Assembly (NCBI GenBank): GCA_039954875.1
Contig: CP157202.1
Coordinates: 992,001-1,056,000, forward strand
DNA: 64,000 nt
DNA from: G039954875 sp039954875
Lineage (GTDB): Bacteria > Bacteroidota > Bacteroidia > Flavobacteriales > Blattabacteriaceae
Reading direction: 5' to 3'
The position numbers and the translations under genes were made by a program. Position 1 is the first letter of the stretch, and every line of letters starts with the position of its first letter. The notes beneath the pieces are model-generated. The model made no database searches. It was not told the origin of the DNA and was given only the letters and a program-made list of their open reading frames with translations. Below are positions 39,591 to 50,500 of the stretch, in pieces.

Positions 39591-40438
39591 ATAGAGGCTT
39601 TTGCTCCGCTAAAAAGTCCATCAGAAAACCCACTCCCGGCAGCTATCCACCGATGCAAAGCTTGAAAAATCTCTTTGGAGATAACAGCTTCATAGGTTTT
39701 CTTTCGATATGAATGCACAGGACGGATGCATAAGTTGGCAAAAAGAAACACCTCATCAGCTGTTTGCAATTCATAAGGAAATATTTCTCTTTCAGAGATG
39801 ATACGACCTTCAACATGACGCAGGTACTCGACAAATTTCTGTCTTGCTACGGTTTTTTCGCATCCTTCTTCTATCCTAGGCGTATATATCTCGTCCGCTT
39901 TGATCAGGAAAATATGTGCCCACAGTGTACGGACGACCTTATTTTGAGTATTAACCAAAATCACATCATCCCAATGATGTTCCCTGGCATATTTTGCAGC
40001 CAAATGCAGTTCTGGTAAAGTGTGGAAAGATAAACTACTCAGGAGCCGAGGCGTAAGCTTGCATTCTTTTAAAATATTGATACAGCAAGACTCATCATCC
40101 CAAAAAGGGACCGCATGTACTACTGAAGGACTTATCCAAAAACAAACTTCTCCATTAGTTTCAAAAAATGAAAATAAGACAAGCCCTTCGTGAAAAACAT
40201 TGCTTTCCAAAACCTTGACGACTTGACTTTGCAAATACTCTGGAGTGAAATACATTGGGATAGCCATACGCAAGATGCGCATTGAAGCCATCAATCGAAA
40301 ATAATGATCTTCCCAAAACAATATATTTCCATCTTTGACCATGATGCATTCGGTCAAAAACATCGATCGCAAATGATTAATAGAAAATAATATCTCTGTT
40401 TCCGGATAAAGGTTACCTTTATAATTAATCTGTTTCAT
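39587..40438 (-). CDS. Class IV aminotransferase-fold protein lacking the PLP lysine
   Basis: 283 residues, the fold shared by branched-chain aminotransferase and aminodeoxychorismate lyase. N-terminal RSMFLTECIMVKDGNILFWE and DHYFRLMASMRILRMAIP, and KYAREHHWDDVILVNTQNKV place it in the family. The normal active site is missing: where relatives have SxLKxxNYLP with the Schiff-base lysine, this protein has SSLSFHTLP (Ser137), and where they have V-x-E-x-x-x-x-N-[IL]-F, with the Glu that holds the PLP pyridine nitrogen, it has VVRTLWAHIF (Arg170, His175). The frame is fully open, so it is either a very recent pseudogene with missense decay only, or a non-catalytic protein. In Cytophagales the intact gene lies beside yqgE and pdxH. 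Confidence 0.8.
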   Translation of the reverse strand: MKQINYKGNLYPETEILFSINHLRSMFLTECIMVKDGNILFWEDHYFRLMASMRILRMAIPMYFTPEYLQSQVVKVLESNVFHEGLVLFSFFETNGEVCFWISPSVVHAVPFWDDESCCINILKECKLTPRLLSSLSFHTLPELHLAAKYAREHHWDDVILVNTQNKVVRTLWAHIFLIKADEIYTPRIEEGCEKTVARQKFVEYLRHVEGRIISEREIFPYELQTADEVFLFANLCIRPVHSYRKKTYEAVISKEIFQALHRWIAAGSGFSDGLFSGAKASI

Positions 40439-41012
40439 AGACTATTTCGATTCAAATCATCTCAAAAATACTACTCTTCTCCCAAATTATCTATAATTTT
40501 ATTAAGCCTTTAGATTTGATTTTTTTCACCACATCTTTAGATTGCTATATTTCATAGGGGTACGAAAAGTCGACGATAATCAGAGAGGTATTACCAATAA
40601 GCCCACCCACATCAATCAATAGTTCAAACACCTTGACTCTCCCTCATCCCTCCTAAATCGCACATGATGATCTTGTTTGTTTAGGATTAAAAATACCTCT
40701 TCCTCACTCCCATCCGAGACAAAGCTATATTTCTCCCCCCTAACATTGACATCTTCAGTAAACTACTCGGACAAGTTCGAGGGCGAATAGATATAACTGT
40801 ACAACATAGTAGGAAAGACATGGATCCATGAATTCCAATTAAAACTTCTCGCGCGTAGTCATTATTTCCCCTAATTTATTGAGGTTGTAAGATGAAAAAA
40901 ATGGGCTATTGTAGAAAAAATCATCCTTATAACCAATATAAAGTACTATTTTGCGGTGAATTTAATATAAAGCAATAAGAAGTATTATAAAAACATAATA
41001 TAAATAATAGTA
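40439..41012 (-). other. 574-base region with faint minus-strand coding traces
   Basis: Between the aminotransferase start and the prfA stop. On the minus strand around 40540-40780, EEEVFLILNKQDHHVRFRRD, FELLIDVGGLIGNTSLIIVD and FSYPYEI can be read in two frames; they suggest the end of a small decayed gene that is not recognised. 40850-41012 is A+T-rich with no signal. Confidence 0.35.
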
Positions 41013-42098
41013 CTATATATATTCACTATTCAATGTTTCGGTATTTTCAACCATTTTGAGTGCATCGATCATTTCCTGAATACGGCCATTCATGAATTCT
41101 TCGAGAGCATAGATCGACTTATTCATCCGATGATCTGTCACTCGGCCTTGAGGATAATTATAGGTACGGATCTTGGCCGAACGATCCCCAGTAGAAACCA
41201 AAGACTTTCTCTTACCGGCTCGCTGCTGTGCTAAACGGTCTAACTCAAGTTGGTAGACGCGCGAACGTAAAACGGTCATGGCTTTTGCTAAATTTTTATG
41301 CTGTGAACGCTCTTCCTGGCATTCGACAACTATCCCAGTAGGGATATGAGTCAAACGTACAGCCGACTCGGTTTTATTTACATGTTGTCCCCCTGCCCCA
41401 CTGGATCGGAAAGTATCTCTTTTGATATCGGCTGGATGGATTTCAATATCCACCACTTCGGCTTCAGGTAATACTGCCACAGTAATGGCTGAAGTGTGTA
41501 GCCGACCTTGTGATTCAGTTTGCGGAATGCGTTGTACCCGATGTACCCCGGACTCAAATTTTAAAGCCCCATAAACACCTATGCCATGTACACCAAGGAT
41601 AACTTCTTTGTAACCTCTGATTGCTCCTCCTTGCGCATTGAGAACCTCAAAACACCAACTGGATTCCTTGAAATACATCGTGTACATCCGCAACATGTCT
41701 TCTACAAATATGCAGGCTTCATCGCCTCCGGTACCCGCACGTAATTCTACGATGGCACTTTTGTCATCTTGAGGATCTTTAGGAGTCAACAAGAGTCGTA
41801 CCTCATCCTCGATTCGAGCCAAGGCCGTCAAAGCATGATTCTTTTCTTCTCGAGCTATTGCCCACATCTCGCCATAGTCTTTCATGGCCAATATGTCACC
41901 AGCCTCTTGGATGATTTTTTTCTGAGTTTGATAGGCTTGGAAAGCTTGTACGACTTTTTCCAATTCCTTGTATTGACGAGAGAGCATTACATATTTTTTC
42001 TGATCAGCAATAACATCGGCCTGGATGATCAGATCGGCAATCTCATCAAAATGTTGCTGCATAGTTTGTAATTTTTTTATCAATGCGGCTTCTTTCAT
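41013..42098 (-). CDS. prfA: Peptide chain release factor 1
   Basis: Recognises UAA/UAG and triggers hydrolysis of peptidyl-tRNA; 361 residues. The universal GGQ motif lies in FRSSGAGGQHVNKTESAVRL, the codon-recognition PxT motif reads PQT in HRVQRIPQTESQGR, and VELRAGTGGDEACIFVEDML is the domain 2 signature. The N-terminal helical domain (residues 1-100) is complete and the C terminus DHRMNKSIYALEEFMNGRIQ is normal. A TATCTTTG box lies 21-28 bases upstream (42119-42126), without a clear -33 element. Intact. Confidence 0.97.
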   Translation of the reverse strand: MKEAALIKKLQTMQQHFDEIADLIIQADVIADQKKYVMLSRQYKELEKVVQAFQAYQTQKKIIQEAGDILAMKDYGEMWAIAREEKNHALTALARIEDEVRLLLTPKDPQDDKSAIVELRAGTGGDEACIFVEDMLRMYTMYFKESSWCFEVLNAQGGAIRGYKEVILGVHGIGVYGALKFESGVHRVQRIPQTESQGRLHTSAITVAVLPEAEVVDIEIHPADIKRDTFRSSGAGGQHVNKTESAVRLTHIPTGIVVECQEERSQHKNLAKAMTVLRSRVYQLELDRLAQQRAGKRKSLVSTGDRSAKIRTYNYPQGRVTDHRMNKSIYALEEFMNGRIQEMIDALKMVENTETLNSEYI

Positions 42099-42414
42099 GA
42101 GTTTTGTCTTTAGGCAATCAAAGATAATATCTTTCTCTTCATAAATACTGCTGTATGTTTTTCGACAGATTTTCGCTCTCTAGCTACACTTGTATACGAA
42201 GAAATCACACAGTATAGAATCTCTTTAATAAGTTTAGTAAAAAGCAAGGAAGTCTTCTAAAGTCTTCAGGGGTCTGTAATTGTCCCACAAAGGGGAATGA
42301 TGTTTACTCTATCCTCATATATTTAATAAAACATTGAAGTGTGTTTTGTAATAAAACACTTCATTTTATCGACGCTACACCATTTCCCTAAACGGAACAC
42401 TTACCTAACAACCC
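42099..42414. other. Intergenic region upstream of prfA
   Basis: About 315 bases between divergent prfA and the dead FAD oxidoreductase. Contents: a possible -7 box for prfA at 42119-42126 and an imperfect hairpin at 42335-42363 with a two-base bulge. No coding signal. Confidence 0.5.
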
Positions 42415-43520
42415 TAATCTTTGAACTCCTATACAACAACTCGATTACCTCATCATTAGTCAAGGTCTTACAAGAAGCTGCTTTGCATTGGAATGTCTAC
42501 AAAATGCTTACTCTTTCAATTTGATCGAGCAAGGCACATCAAAAACTTCAGAGTTGGCCACCGGTCTTTTCAACCCAGCTGTATTGAAACTATTCACAGC
42601 TGTATGGCTTGCTGCTGAACTTATTCAGCAATTGCACTACAATTTCGACCGATGTGAAAATATGTTAGGTAGAAACTACCGTAACTACTTACCTCTCCTA
42701 CCAATTTTTTCACAATGAGAGTGAGGATCTCATCTGGAGGTAAAGGCTATTGACGATCCGTCACTTATTTTTTTTTTTAGATCTTGATATTCAAAAAATC
42801 CTTATCCTTTCCTCCGTGCCCTTTACGGCTTGGGACAGGTCAAACAGTCCGGACGGATCGCTCCGGGCTAATGGCTCGAAGATTTCAAAAATTATCTAAT
42901 CGAGCAAGGTATCTTTATCACTGAACGCTTTGATTATGCATCCATTTAATTTGTAGAAGAACAGGGGTGTTATCAAGACTTATATTACCGTTATATCGTC
43001 TTTTGTGAAGGCTACCAACTCAAGGAAAACACTTTTTCTCAACGAGTTACCTTTGATAGAAAAAAAAAGAGAAATCCTCCGGATCCAATCACCGGGCATC
43101 GGTCTTGATGCTATAATACAATCGAAAGTGTTCTTATCCCCCTTGGAAGCTATGAATATTTGGTCGGAGTCATATATGGACGTGACGAGCCCGCCACAAA
43201 ACCTACTGAAAAAATCAAGCCAGACTTTTAGTCAAGCTTGAAAGATTTTTCTCTGGAAGATTTGATGTAATAGCTCATCAAGTGGGCATTCGTCCCACAT
43301 TGATCAGCCCTAGGTTTTAATAGGCCAGCATGCTGAGTATCATCCTTCACTGGCCATATTGAATACGTTGGGCTCGCGTGGCACACTACTGGTCCAAATA
43401 CATGGCCCGCTTGCTCTTTGAACACCTCGAGTACGGATATCGCCTCCCTCCGAAAGTAGACATTAGACGCTTATGAATATCTACTCAAATGAGGCATACC
43501 TGATCAATAAAAAACCTTAA
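42415..43520 (+). pseudogene. FAD-dependent oxidoreductase (DAO/glycine-oxidase-like), broken
   Basis: Remnant of an FAD-linked amine/amino-acid oxidoreductase of the DAO family. LDYLIISQGLT where the Rossmann GxGxxG should stand, NAYSFNLIEQGTSKTSELAT and GLFNPAVLKLFTAVWLAAEL (42495-42620), then PYPFLRALYGLGQVKQSG (42795-42850), WLEDFKNYLIEQGIFITERF, YQDLYYRYIVFCEGYQL (42970-43025), a long open part at 43005-43241, VFLSPLGSYEYLVGVIYG and the C-terminal IGQHAEYHPSLAILNTLGSR (about 43310-43380). Frame changes occur at least five times. The end overlaps the convergent uvrC stop by four bases. The substrate cannot be inferred. Confidence 0.75.
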
Positions 43521-45322
43521 ACCTTTCTCTCTCTAAAATAAGTAATAATCTTTTCGGCTCGGCTACGTCCCACGACACTTTCCAATGCTTCAAACGAAGA
43601 TTCTTGGATCTGCTTCAACGATTTGAAATGCCTCAAAAGAATAATAATTGTCTTCTCTCCTATGCCAGAGATAAACCCGAGCCCAGTGCTAAGGCTCTGC
43701 TTCCTACGTCGATCACGGTGGTGCGAAAGGACAAAGCGATGTGCTTCATTGCGCAGACGTTGAATAAGTTTTAAGGTTTCGGAATTTTTATCCAGATACA
43801 GGGGAATAGGATCATCTGGAAAAAAAATTTCCTCCAAACGTTTGGAGATACCCAATATAGCAATCTTCCCACGCAAATCAAAGGCTTCGAGACTTTTGAG
43901 CGCTGCATTCAATTGGCCTTTGCCCCCATCGACGACGATGAGTTGAGGCAGGGATTCGCCTGTATCCAACAAGCGTTTGTAACGCCGATAGACCACTTCC
44001 TGCATCGTAGCAAAATCATCTGGCCCTTCTACAGTATTCACATTAAACTTACGATAGTCCTTATTGCTCGGCTGGCCATCTTTAAAAACCACACAGGCAG
44101 AGGTAGCTTGTGCTCCTTGGATATTGGAGTTGTCAAAGCATTCGATATGACGGGGCTCTTCAGGCAAACATAGATCGGCCTTAGCCTGTTGCATAAGGCG
44201 ATCGGTGTACATGTCAGGATCTACCAAACTAATCTGCTTGAGACGCTCTTGGCGATAATACCGTGCATGACGTTCAGAGAGCTCAATGAGCTTTCGCTTA
44301 TCACCGATCTTAGGCACAGTGATCTTCACTCCAGGAATCTTAAGCTCTAAGGACATGGGTAGATAAATCTCCTTAGAGGTCAATTGGAAACGATCACTGA
44401 TCTGAATAATTACTGACTCCAATAACGTTTCGTCGGTCTCGTCTAGTTTTTTTACCAATTCTGAAGTGTGAGATTGAACTATAGCACCTTTGATTACCTT
44501 CAAAAAATTTACATAGGCATTATCATCGTCACTGACGATGGTGAAAACGTCTACGTCATCGATAGAGGGGTTGACCACGGTAGAGCGAGCTTGATAGTGT
44601 TCCAACCGAGCGATCTTCTCCTTGATTTCTTGAGCCCCCTCAAAATAGAGCGCTTGGGCCAGCGCATCCATACGCTCATGCAATATGCGTAAGGGTTCTT
44701 GAAAATTTCCTCGAATGATCTGCCGAAGAAGATTTATATCCTCCTGATAATCCATTTCGGACTGCAGGCCTTCACAAGGTCCTTTACAGTTCTTGATGTG
44801 ATATTCCAAGCAGACTTTGTATTTGCCCGCCTGGATTCTATCAGGACTGAGATCAAAACGACAACTGCGTAGAGAATGTGACTCAGCCATCAACTCCAGG
44901 AGTGCCCGGGCTATCTTGACCGAGGTATAGGGCCCATAATATTCTGAACCGTCTTTGATCAACCGGCGTGTGAGGAAAACCCTAGGGAAGGGCTCATTCT
45001 TGATACAAATCCAAGGGTAACTTTTATCATCTTTGAGCCGGATATTATAAGGCGGAGTATGCTTTTTAATCAAACTATTTTCAAGCAGCAAGGCGTCATA
45101 TTCGTTGTCGACGACGAAGTACTCGATCCGTACAATCTTATTCACCAGGGCCCGCATTTTTACCGAAGAGTGATTTTTATGAAAGTAAGAAGATACACGT
45201 TTTTTTAAGTTCTTGGCCTTGCCGATGTACAAGATCCGCCCTACTCTATCATAATATTGATACACTCCAGTAACCGTGGGTAAGTCCTTAAGTTGTGATT
45301 CAAGTTGACTATTCATTATCAA
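43517..45322 (-). CDS. uvrC: Excinuclease ABC subunit C
   Basis: Nuclease of nucleotide-excision repair that makes the 3' and 5' incisions after UvrA-UvrB recognition; 601 residues. N-terminal GIY-YIG domain: TGVYQYYDRVGRILYIGKAK with the catalytic Glu in YDALLLENSLIKKHTPPYN. UVR motif about residues 205-240 (RMDALAQALYFEGAQEIKEK). RNase H-like 5' nuclease domain: IECFDNSNIQGAQATSACVV, FATMQEVVYRRYKRLL, LIVVDGGKGQLNAALKSLE and AHRFVLSHHRDRR. C-terminal helix-hairpin-helix: ISGIGEKTIIILLRHFKSL. All parts are present and the gene is intact although mpg, recQ and herA in this window are dead. Confidence 0.97.
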   Translation of the reverse strand: MIMNSQLESQLKDLPTVTGVYQYYDRVGRILYIGKAKNLKKRVSSYFHKNHSSVKMRALVNKIVRIEYFVVDNEYDALLLENSLIKKHTPPYNIRLKDDKSYPWICIKNEPFPRVFLTRRLIKDGSEYYGPYTSVKIARALLELMAESHSLRSCRFDLSPDRIQAGKYKVCLEYHIKNCKGPCEGLQSEMDYQEDINLLRQIIRGNFQEPLRILHERMDALAQALYFEGAQEIKEKIARLEHYQARSTVVNPSIDDVDVFTIVSDDDNAYVNFLKVIKGAIVQSHTSELVKKLDETDETLLESVIIQISDRFQLTSKEIYLPMSLELKIPGVKITVPKIGDKRKLIELSERHARYYRQERLKQISLVDPDMYTDRLMQQAKADLCLPEEPRHIECFDNSNIQGAQATSACVVFKDGQPSNKDYRKFNVNTVEGPDDFATMQEVVYRRYKRLLDTGESLPQLIVVDGGKGQLNAALKSLEAFDLRGKIAILGISKRLEEIFFPDDPIPLYLDKNSETLKLIQRLRNEAHRFVLSHHRDRRRKQSLSTGLGFISGIGEKTIIILLRHFKSLKQIQESSFEALESVVGRSRAEKIITYFRERKV

Positions 45323-45689
45323 AATAAGTTGATGGCTACTGGCTTTATTCTAAATTTATAATATTTTATGCACCTCAAAAATATAATTTTAATCAAAAAG
45401 ACCTTTAATTTTTTATCATAAAAAAGATTCGTCTACAAAAAATATATTTATAAATTTTAATAATTAATAATTATATATAATATAATGCTTTATTAGGGTA
45501 ATTTATTTATATTTATATCATATTTTTACGCTAAACACAAAAAAAACAAAGAAGTATAAAATAATTTAACTACTAAAAAGATCTATCAAGGACTTATAAA
45601 ATATCGAGAGATATAATATTAATGATAGATATAAGGCTTTTAAAAAAGTTATGTGAATATGTTTAAGAATAAATATACCAATTATCAGA
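45323..45689. other. A+T-rich intergenic region upstream of uvrC
   Basis: About 370 bases, extremely A+T-rich, no coding signal. A TATTTTTG box on the minus strand (complement of 45376-45383) could serve uvrC, but without a -33 TTG. Confidence 0.45.
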
Positions 45690-46658
45690 TCAAATCAACA
45701 TGTAGTAAGGTGGCGAAAATGGAACTTATCAACCCCTATGATGAGAGTATCTTTCGTTTTAGAAAAAATGCAGTTATCACTTTTAACTCTAGATTTGCTT
45801 GAAATAGTGATATATTTAATACATTATTATAAAAATAAGATGCCGTTATTTTAGATATGTTTGTCCATACTAGCGTTATAGATGAGCATCTTTTAACCAA
45901 TCAAAAATTCTTTCTATATAATAATTTAAATTATTTAAAAAATATTTTAAAATATACTCAAGAATATTTTAGAACTAAAATGGTTATAGTAGACTGTATA
46001 TACTCGAAAGCTGGGGATATAGCTCCTTTAGATAATATACGTAAACTCACAAAAACATTACAATGCATATTTAGTTGTATATGATGCTCATGGGGTAGGG
46101 ATTCGTAAGATCAATAGGAAGATGAACCATCGAGATTTACAATTTAATGGACAAAGTAGATATGATTACAAGCACCTTTAATAAAACCTTTTGACCCGTT
46201 GATGGTTATGCAATTGCAAATGAAGAAATTATCAATTTATTATATTATCAATCAAGATTTAACGTTTTCTCACCAGCAACTACACCACCAGTTGCTGGTG
46301 GTGATATCACAGCCATAGAGCTTGTATATGAAGAACCTCAATGGAGAGGCAAAATACAACAGAATATAGCTTATTTAAAAAATCGATTGACTACATTAAG
46401 TTTTGATTATGACCAATCTAAGTCAGCCATCTTTCCCATTATGATTAGAGACGAAGAAAAAATAAAGAGGTAAAAAAACCACTTCTTGAATTAGATATTT
46501 ATACTAATCCTATTCTCCATCCTGCAGCAGTACCAAGAAAATAGATCCGAATAAGAATGAGCTTATTAGTAACTCATGCACAAGAACAACAACTTTATAA
46601 AGCCTTAAATGCTTTGGCATATATTAATAAGAAATTACGGATCACCAAAAAAAAATAA
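45690..46658 (+). pseudogene. AONS/serine-palmitoyltransferase-like PLP enzyme, broken
   Basis: Remnant of an alpha-oxoamine synthase (8-amino-7-oxononanoate synthase, 2-amino-3-ketobutyrate ligase or serine palmitoyltransferase type). Readable parts: MVIVDCIYSKAGDIAPLDNI (about 45978-46037), YDAHGVGI (46081-46104), DMITSTFNKTF with the PLP lysine (about 46160), GYAIANEEIINLLYYQSRFN, VFSPATTPPVAGGDITAIEL (46264-46325), EEPQWRGKIQQNIAYLKNRL, SAIFPIMIRDEEK and ALNALAYINKKLRI (about 46600-46650). The first 100 or so residues are shortened and eroded. Stops occur at about 46080 and 46190, and frame changes around 46470. Polyamine, biotin or sphingolipid roles cannot be separated. Confidence 0.8.
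46271..46300. repeat. 11-base perfect inverted repeat
   Basis: Arms CACCAGCAACT (46271-46281) and AGTTGCTGGTG (46290-46300) with an 8-base spacer, inside the decayed AONS-like gene, where it encodes PATTPPVAGG. Probably a by-product of the Thr/Val-Ala codons, not a regulatory hairpin. Confidence 0.6.
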
Positions 46659-46689
46659 AATATATTTCCTTCTGTTTTTTGCTCATAAA

Positions 46690-47547
46690 TTTACTTTTAT
46701 CTATAACGCAAAAGGACGTCCTGAGACAAATGCTTTATTACGGCAGACTGGCCCCAAATAATCATAATGCTCTAATATATAAGATACAAATCGTGTCGGA
46801 TACAGCGACCAATATATAATTTTATATTACAAGAATCATCACTTAAGTATATCCTTATCAATGATAGTGTTGAATTTCTTTAGGGGCCTTTGTAGAGAAC
46901 TGCATCATTACTGCTTATGACAAGGGATGGGATACGGAAATATCCAAAATAACTGAAGGACTATTCCTTCGACTTAAAACAGCAAACCAAACAGAAAAAG
47001 ATGAATTCATTCTATCTATTTTCCAAAGAAGTACCTATATAAAACCTTTCCTAAAAATATCGCTTTCTCCTGAAAAAGTACATAAATTGATCAAGCCATT
47101 TGAAGAACAAAGGAGAAAGGATGGTTTGACTTTCAAAACATTGGGATTGAATTTTATTGAGCATTTGTTCTTATGCCTTTTCTCTTCAAAAGAGTATATT
47201 TATTCATAATAAATATTTTAAAAGACGGTTTAAAAAAACAATTAGCCCATTGCCTTAGATTTTTCTTCATCAATACAAAAATGCTTGGATACAAAGCTGG
47301 AAAAACCCTGGAACACCTTTGGATATAAGTCACTAGGCACCACATTGCTGCACATCCGATGATTCAAGCCATAGAGGAAGAGACTTTTTATGAAGGTCTC
47401 GAGAGCCAATTTAATCTACAAAATATTAAAATTCAAATAATACTTCGCGTTGGACATTTGAAAAAATATCCAAGGCCTTACAGTAAAAGAAGCCTACCAG
47501 AGGAACTTATCATCGGCCAAGGATGGCAACCCTGGGTAAGTACTTAA
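46690..47547 (+). pseudogene. Nitroreductase-family protein, broken
   Basis: Remnant of an FMN-dependent nitroreductase-like protein of the long (about 330-residue) type. RQMLYYGRLAPNNHNALIYK (46723-46785) is the family's RxAPSxHNxQPW element, KIQIVSD follows, GAFVENCIITAYDKGW (46885-46935) matches GAALENxxIAAxxxGW, then QRSTYIKPFLKISLSPEKVH, RKDGLTFKTLGLNFIEHLF (47115-47170), AWIQSWKNPGTPLDI and the C-terminal MIQAIEEETFYEGLESQFN with IILRVGHLKKYPRPYSKRSL and PEELI (47359-47515). At least four frame changes are present. Same strand and about 30 bases after the AONS-like remnant. Confidence 0.65.
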
Positions 47548-47573
47548 ACTGTAATTCGAATGGGTATATATCA

Positions 47574-50500
47574 TCAAAATGGATGAACGGGAATTAGTTT
47601 TATTTCGTCGGCGATATGGACCAGAAATCCTTTAATCGTTGGTCGGCCCATGGCTAAAATCGCCTGCATATACATATTGAGTTGTTCGCGATAGGCCTCG
47701 ATGGTTGAACCTATTTTATAGTCGATCACCACAATCTTCTCAGGAAAGAAGATCACCCGATCAGGCCTCATAAGTTTTCCTTGAAAAACAAGTTCCCGCT
47801 CAGAAAAAACGCGATATCCAGGTCGGTAACAATCCCGCAACTCAGGGTGATGGATCACTGCCAAGAGCTGTTTTTCTAGGGTCAGACACTCACGATCGCT
47901 TAAGCTCTCCTCAACGCACAGTTTTTGTAAGGCCTGCTCTAGGTCCGAAGCGATACGGATCATCGAGAACGCTTTGTGCACGAGATTACCACTCAAACGT
48001 GCCACTGTCAAGTTTCCCTTGCGAACTTCAGAAACAACCGGTTTAATCCACACACGATTTTGCCAAGGTTCTGAAACCCAGGAAATAACCTCGTGATGTA
48101 AAGGCTTTTTGTCGCCAAAACGAACCCACTTTTGAGGTGTCCCAAAGCTGTATTGCTGCCGGCCAATCTCCCAAAGCTTTTCTTGGCGGAGATAGTATCT
48201 AAGATAGAAGGCGATCGTCTCGTCTTTGCTCTTTTCATCACGGGTCAAAATTATCAATTGCTCGATAGCACGGGTCGTAGCCACGTACATAAGATTTAAG
48301 TTGTCAAAGCGGAGTTTATCGGCATAATCTTCATAAAGTGCACCAGCTGCACCATCTATCCGTTGCATAAATGATTTAATCCCCACATGAAAGATATCAA
48401 AGTTATTGAATATCTGTGGCTCTATATCGAGCCAAGCACTGGGGTTTTTTTCCCTAAAGGCAGGCCAGTCGGCAAAGGCGAGAAGTACCACAGAGAATTG
48501 TAAGCCCTTGGACTTATGGATCGTCATAATACGTATCGCATCCAGATCCTCTGAATAAATAACGCTTTCTTTATCCTTCCTGGCCTCCCAATGTTCTAAA
48601 AAATTGGGAATGGAATTTCCAAACTTTTGCATGCTCCGATGGACGAAATCTAGAAAAAATTGCAAAACTGCCGTATGTGAGCCTTCAGCCAGGCGTAGCG
48701 TTCGGATGGCCGTCTCGGTCAAGTCATATAGCGATAGCATATACCAGGATGGACCTTCGAATGACAATCCGTATGCGCCGAGTCTTTCAAAAAAGGTATC
48801 CAAAGGCAAAGCGATCATCTCCAAAAGGAAATCATGAACCGAAACCGACAAAATGATCCGCTTGTTCTGTACAAGTAGGAGGAGCCAAGTAGCTCGTATC
48901 TGACGGTCGTCCGGGGTAGCAAGGATCTGAAACAAGCCGATGAGCAATTGCACAGACCAAGCGCGCTTCAAGAGTAAAGATTCGGAGGAGCATACGGCGA
49001 TTTGATCACGACTCAATGCCTGTGCTAAAAAAGCCCCGTCTTTATTACTCCGGACCAAAACAGTGATCTCAGCCAAGCAGTATCCCTGCTCGAGTAAGGT
49101 CTCAATCCGAATTTTAAGTATTTGGTAAGTCTGTTCGGAATAAGTCGTAAAATTCCCATCCAAAAAATTTAACTCGACATAGCCGCCGGGCTTATCTATA
49201 GCCTCCTGTACAGTGGTTTCAGTATAAATCTTTCGGTGGGCTGCATTATCGAGCGTTTGAGCTGCTGAGGTATAGAGGGCATTATTGAAGCGTACGATCT
49301 GAGCACAACTACGAAAATTAGTCCCCAATGTCTCGACCTCCTGACGATAGGCCTTCGAGGGTTGTTCGACTAGATCGATAAACTGTTCGGCCTCTCCACC
49401 CCGCCAACGATAGATAGATTGTTTAGCATCACCTACGAGTAGCACTGTGCCATTTTCGGCTAAAGCATTTTCGATCAAGGGCTTAAGATTGCGCCATTGC
49501 AAGCGTGAGGTGTCTTGAAACTCATCGATGAAATAGTATTGATAACGCTCACCAAGACGTTCATAAATATAGGGCAAGGGTTGCCCATAGATCTCATCGC
49601 TGATGAGCTTATTGAGCTCGGCATTAAGCAAAATATTGCTTTCTTTTTTCAAAGTTTCGAATACCTCTATAAGTTCGTGGATCACTGCCAAAACAGTAAG
49701 ATTATTCAAAATTAAATGATTTAGGAGATATCCAGGAATCTTTTCAAAATAGGCTTCTCTGGAAGTTTGGTATACTGCGATGAACCACTCAGCCTGTGCA
49801 TCGATCAGGGCTTTTTGAGACGCTCCCATACCCTTGGCGTAGAGCTGACCAGTAGTTATGCTATTTTCTAAGGTCTTGTTAAAAGGTTCCTTGAAAGGCT
49901 CTCTAAAGATACTGCCTGTGGATAATTTTTCAAAAAAATTGGGTAAGGCCGAAGAATAAAAAGATTTCCTAGAAATATTCACCTCATTCAGCTGATGGAA
50001 AAAACAGTCAGCCTGGGCTTTAAAGTCCGTTTTGATCTTCTGAATCCTATGCCGTAGCAATTTACGCAATATGAGAAAATCTTCTAGCGAATGAGCTTTA
50101 AGCTTCCTCAAAGGCTGGATGCTTTGTTCTTCTACGAGTAATCCGGCAATATTCATCAAGTCCTTACTGAGATCCCAACTCTTACCTTCTTTAAATTTCT
50201 CCAAGGCAAAATCGATCAAGATCTGGGAACGTTTTTCCGAATCATTTAATCTGGAGAGGAAAACTTCTACGGTTTCTTTCAAAAGTGCTTTAGCTTCCAT
50301 CTCCACTTCAAAAACTTGAGAAAGGCCCAAGTCTGGGATGAAACTCCAAATGATCTTATGAGTAAATTTATCTATCGTACTGACGGAAAAATCAGCATAA
50401 TGATGCAAAATAGTCCGTAAGGCCGCTTTAGACCTGTGCTGCAACTGATCCGGTGTCAAGTCCAAAGCCTCCGAAAGACTGCGAGCCAAAAGGTTGCTTA

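Noticed and set aside
42335..42363. Hairpin resembling a terminator
   Set aside because: It needs a two-base bulge, has only a weak T-run and lies between two divergent genes where no terminator is expected.
46271..46300. Perfect 11-base inverted repeat as a regulatory hairpin
   Set aside because: It is inside a coding remnant and encodes a family-conserved PATTPPVAGG-like segment, so it is most simply explained by codon content.
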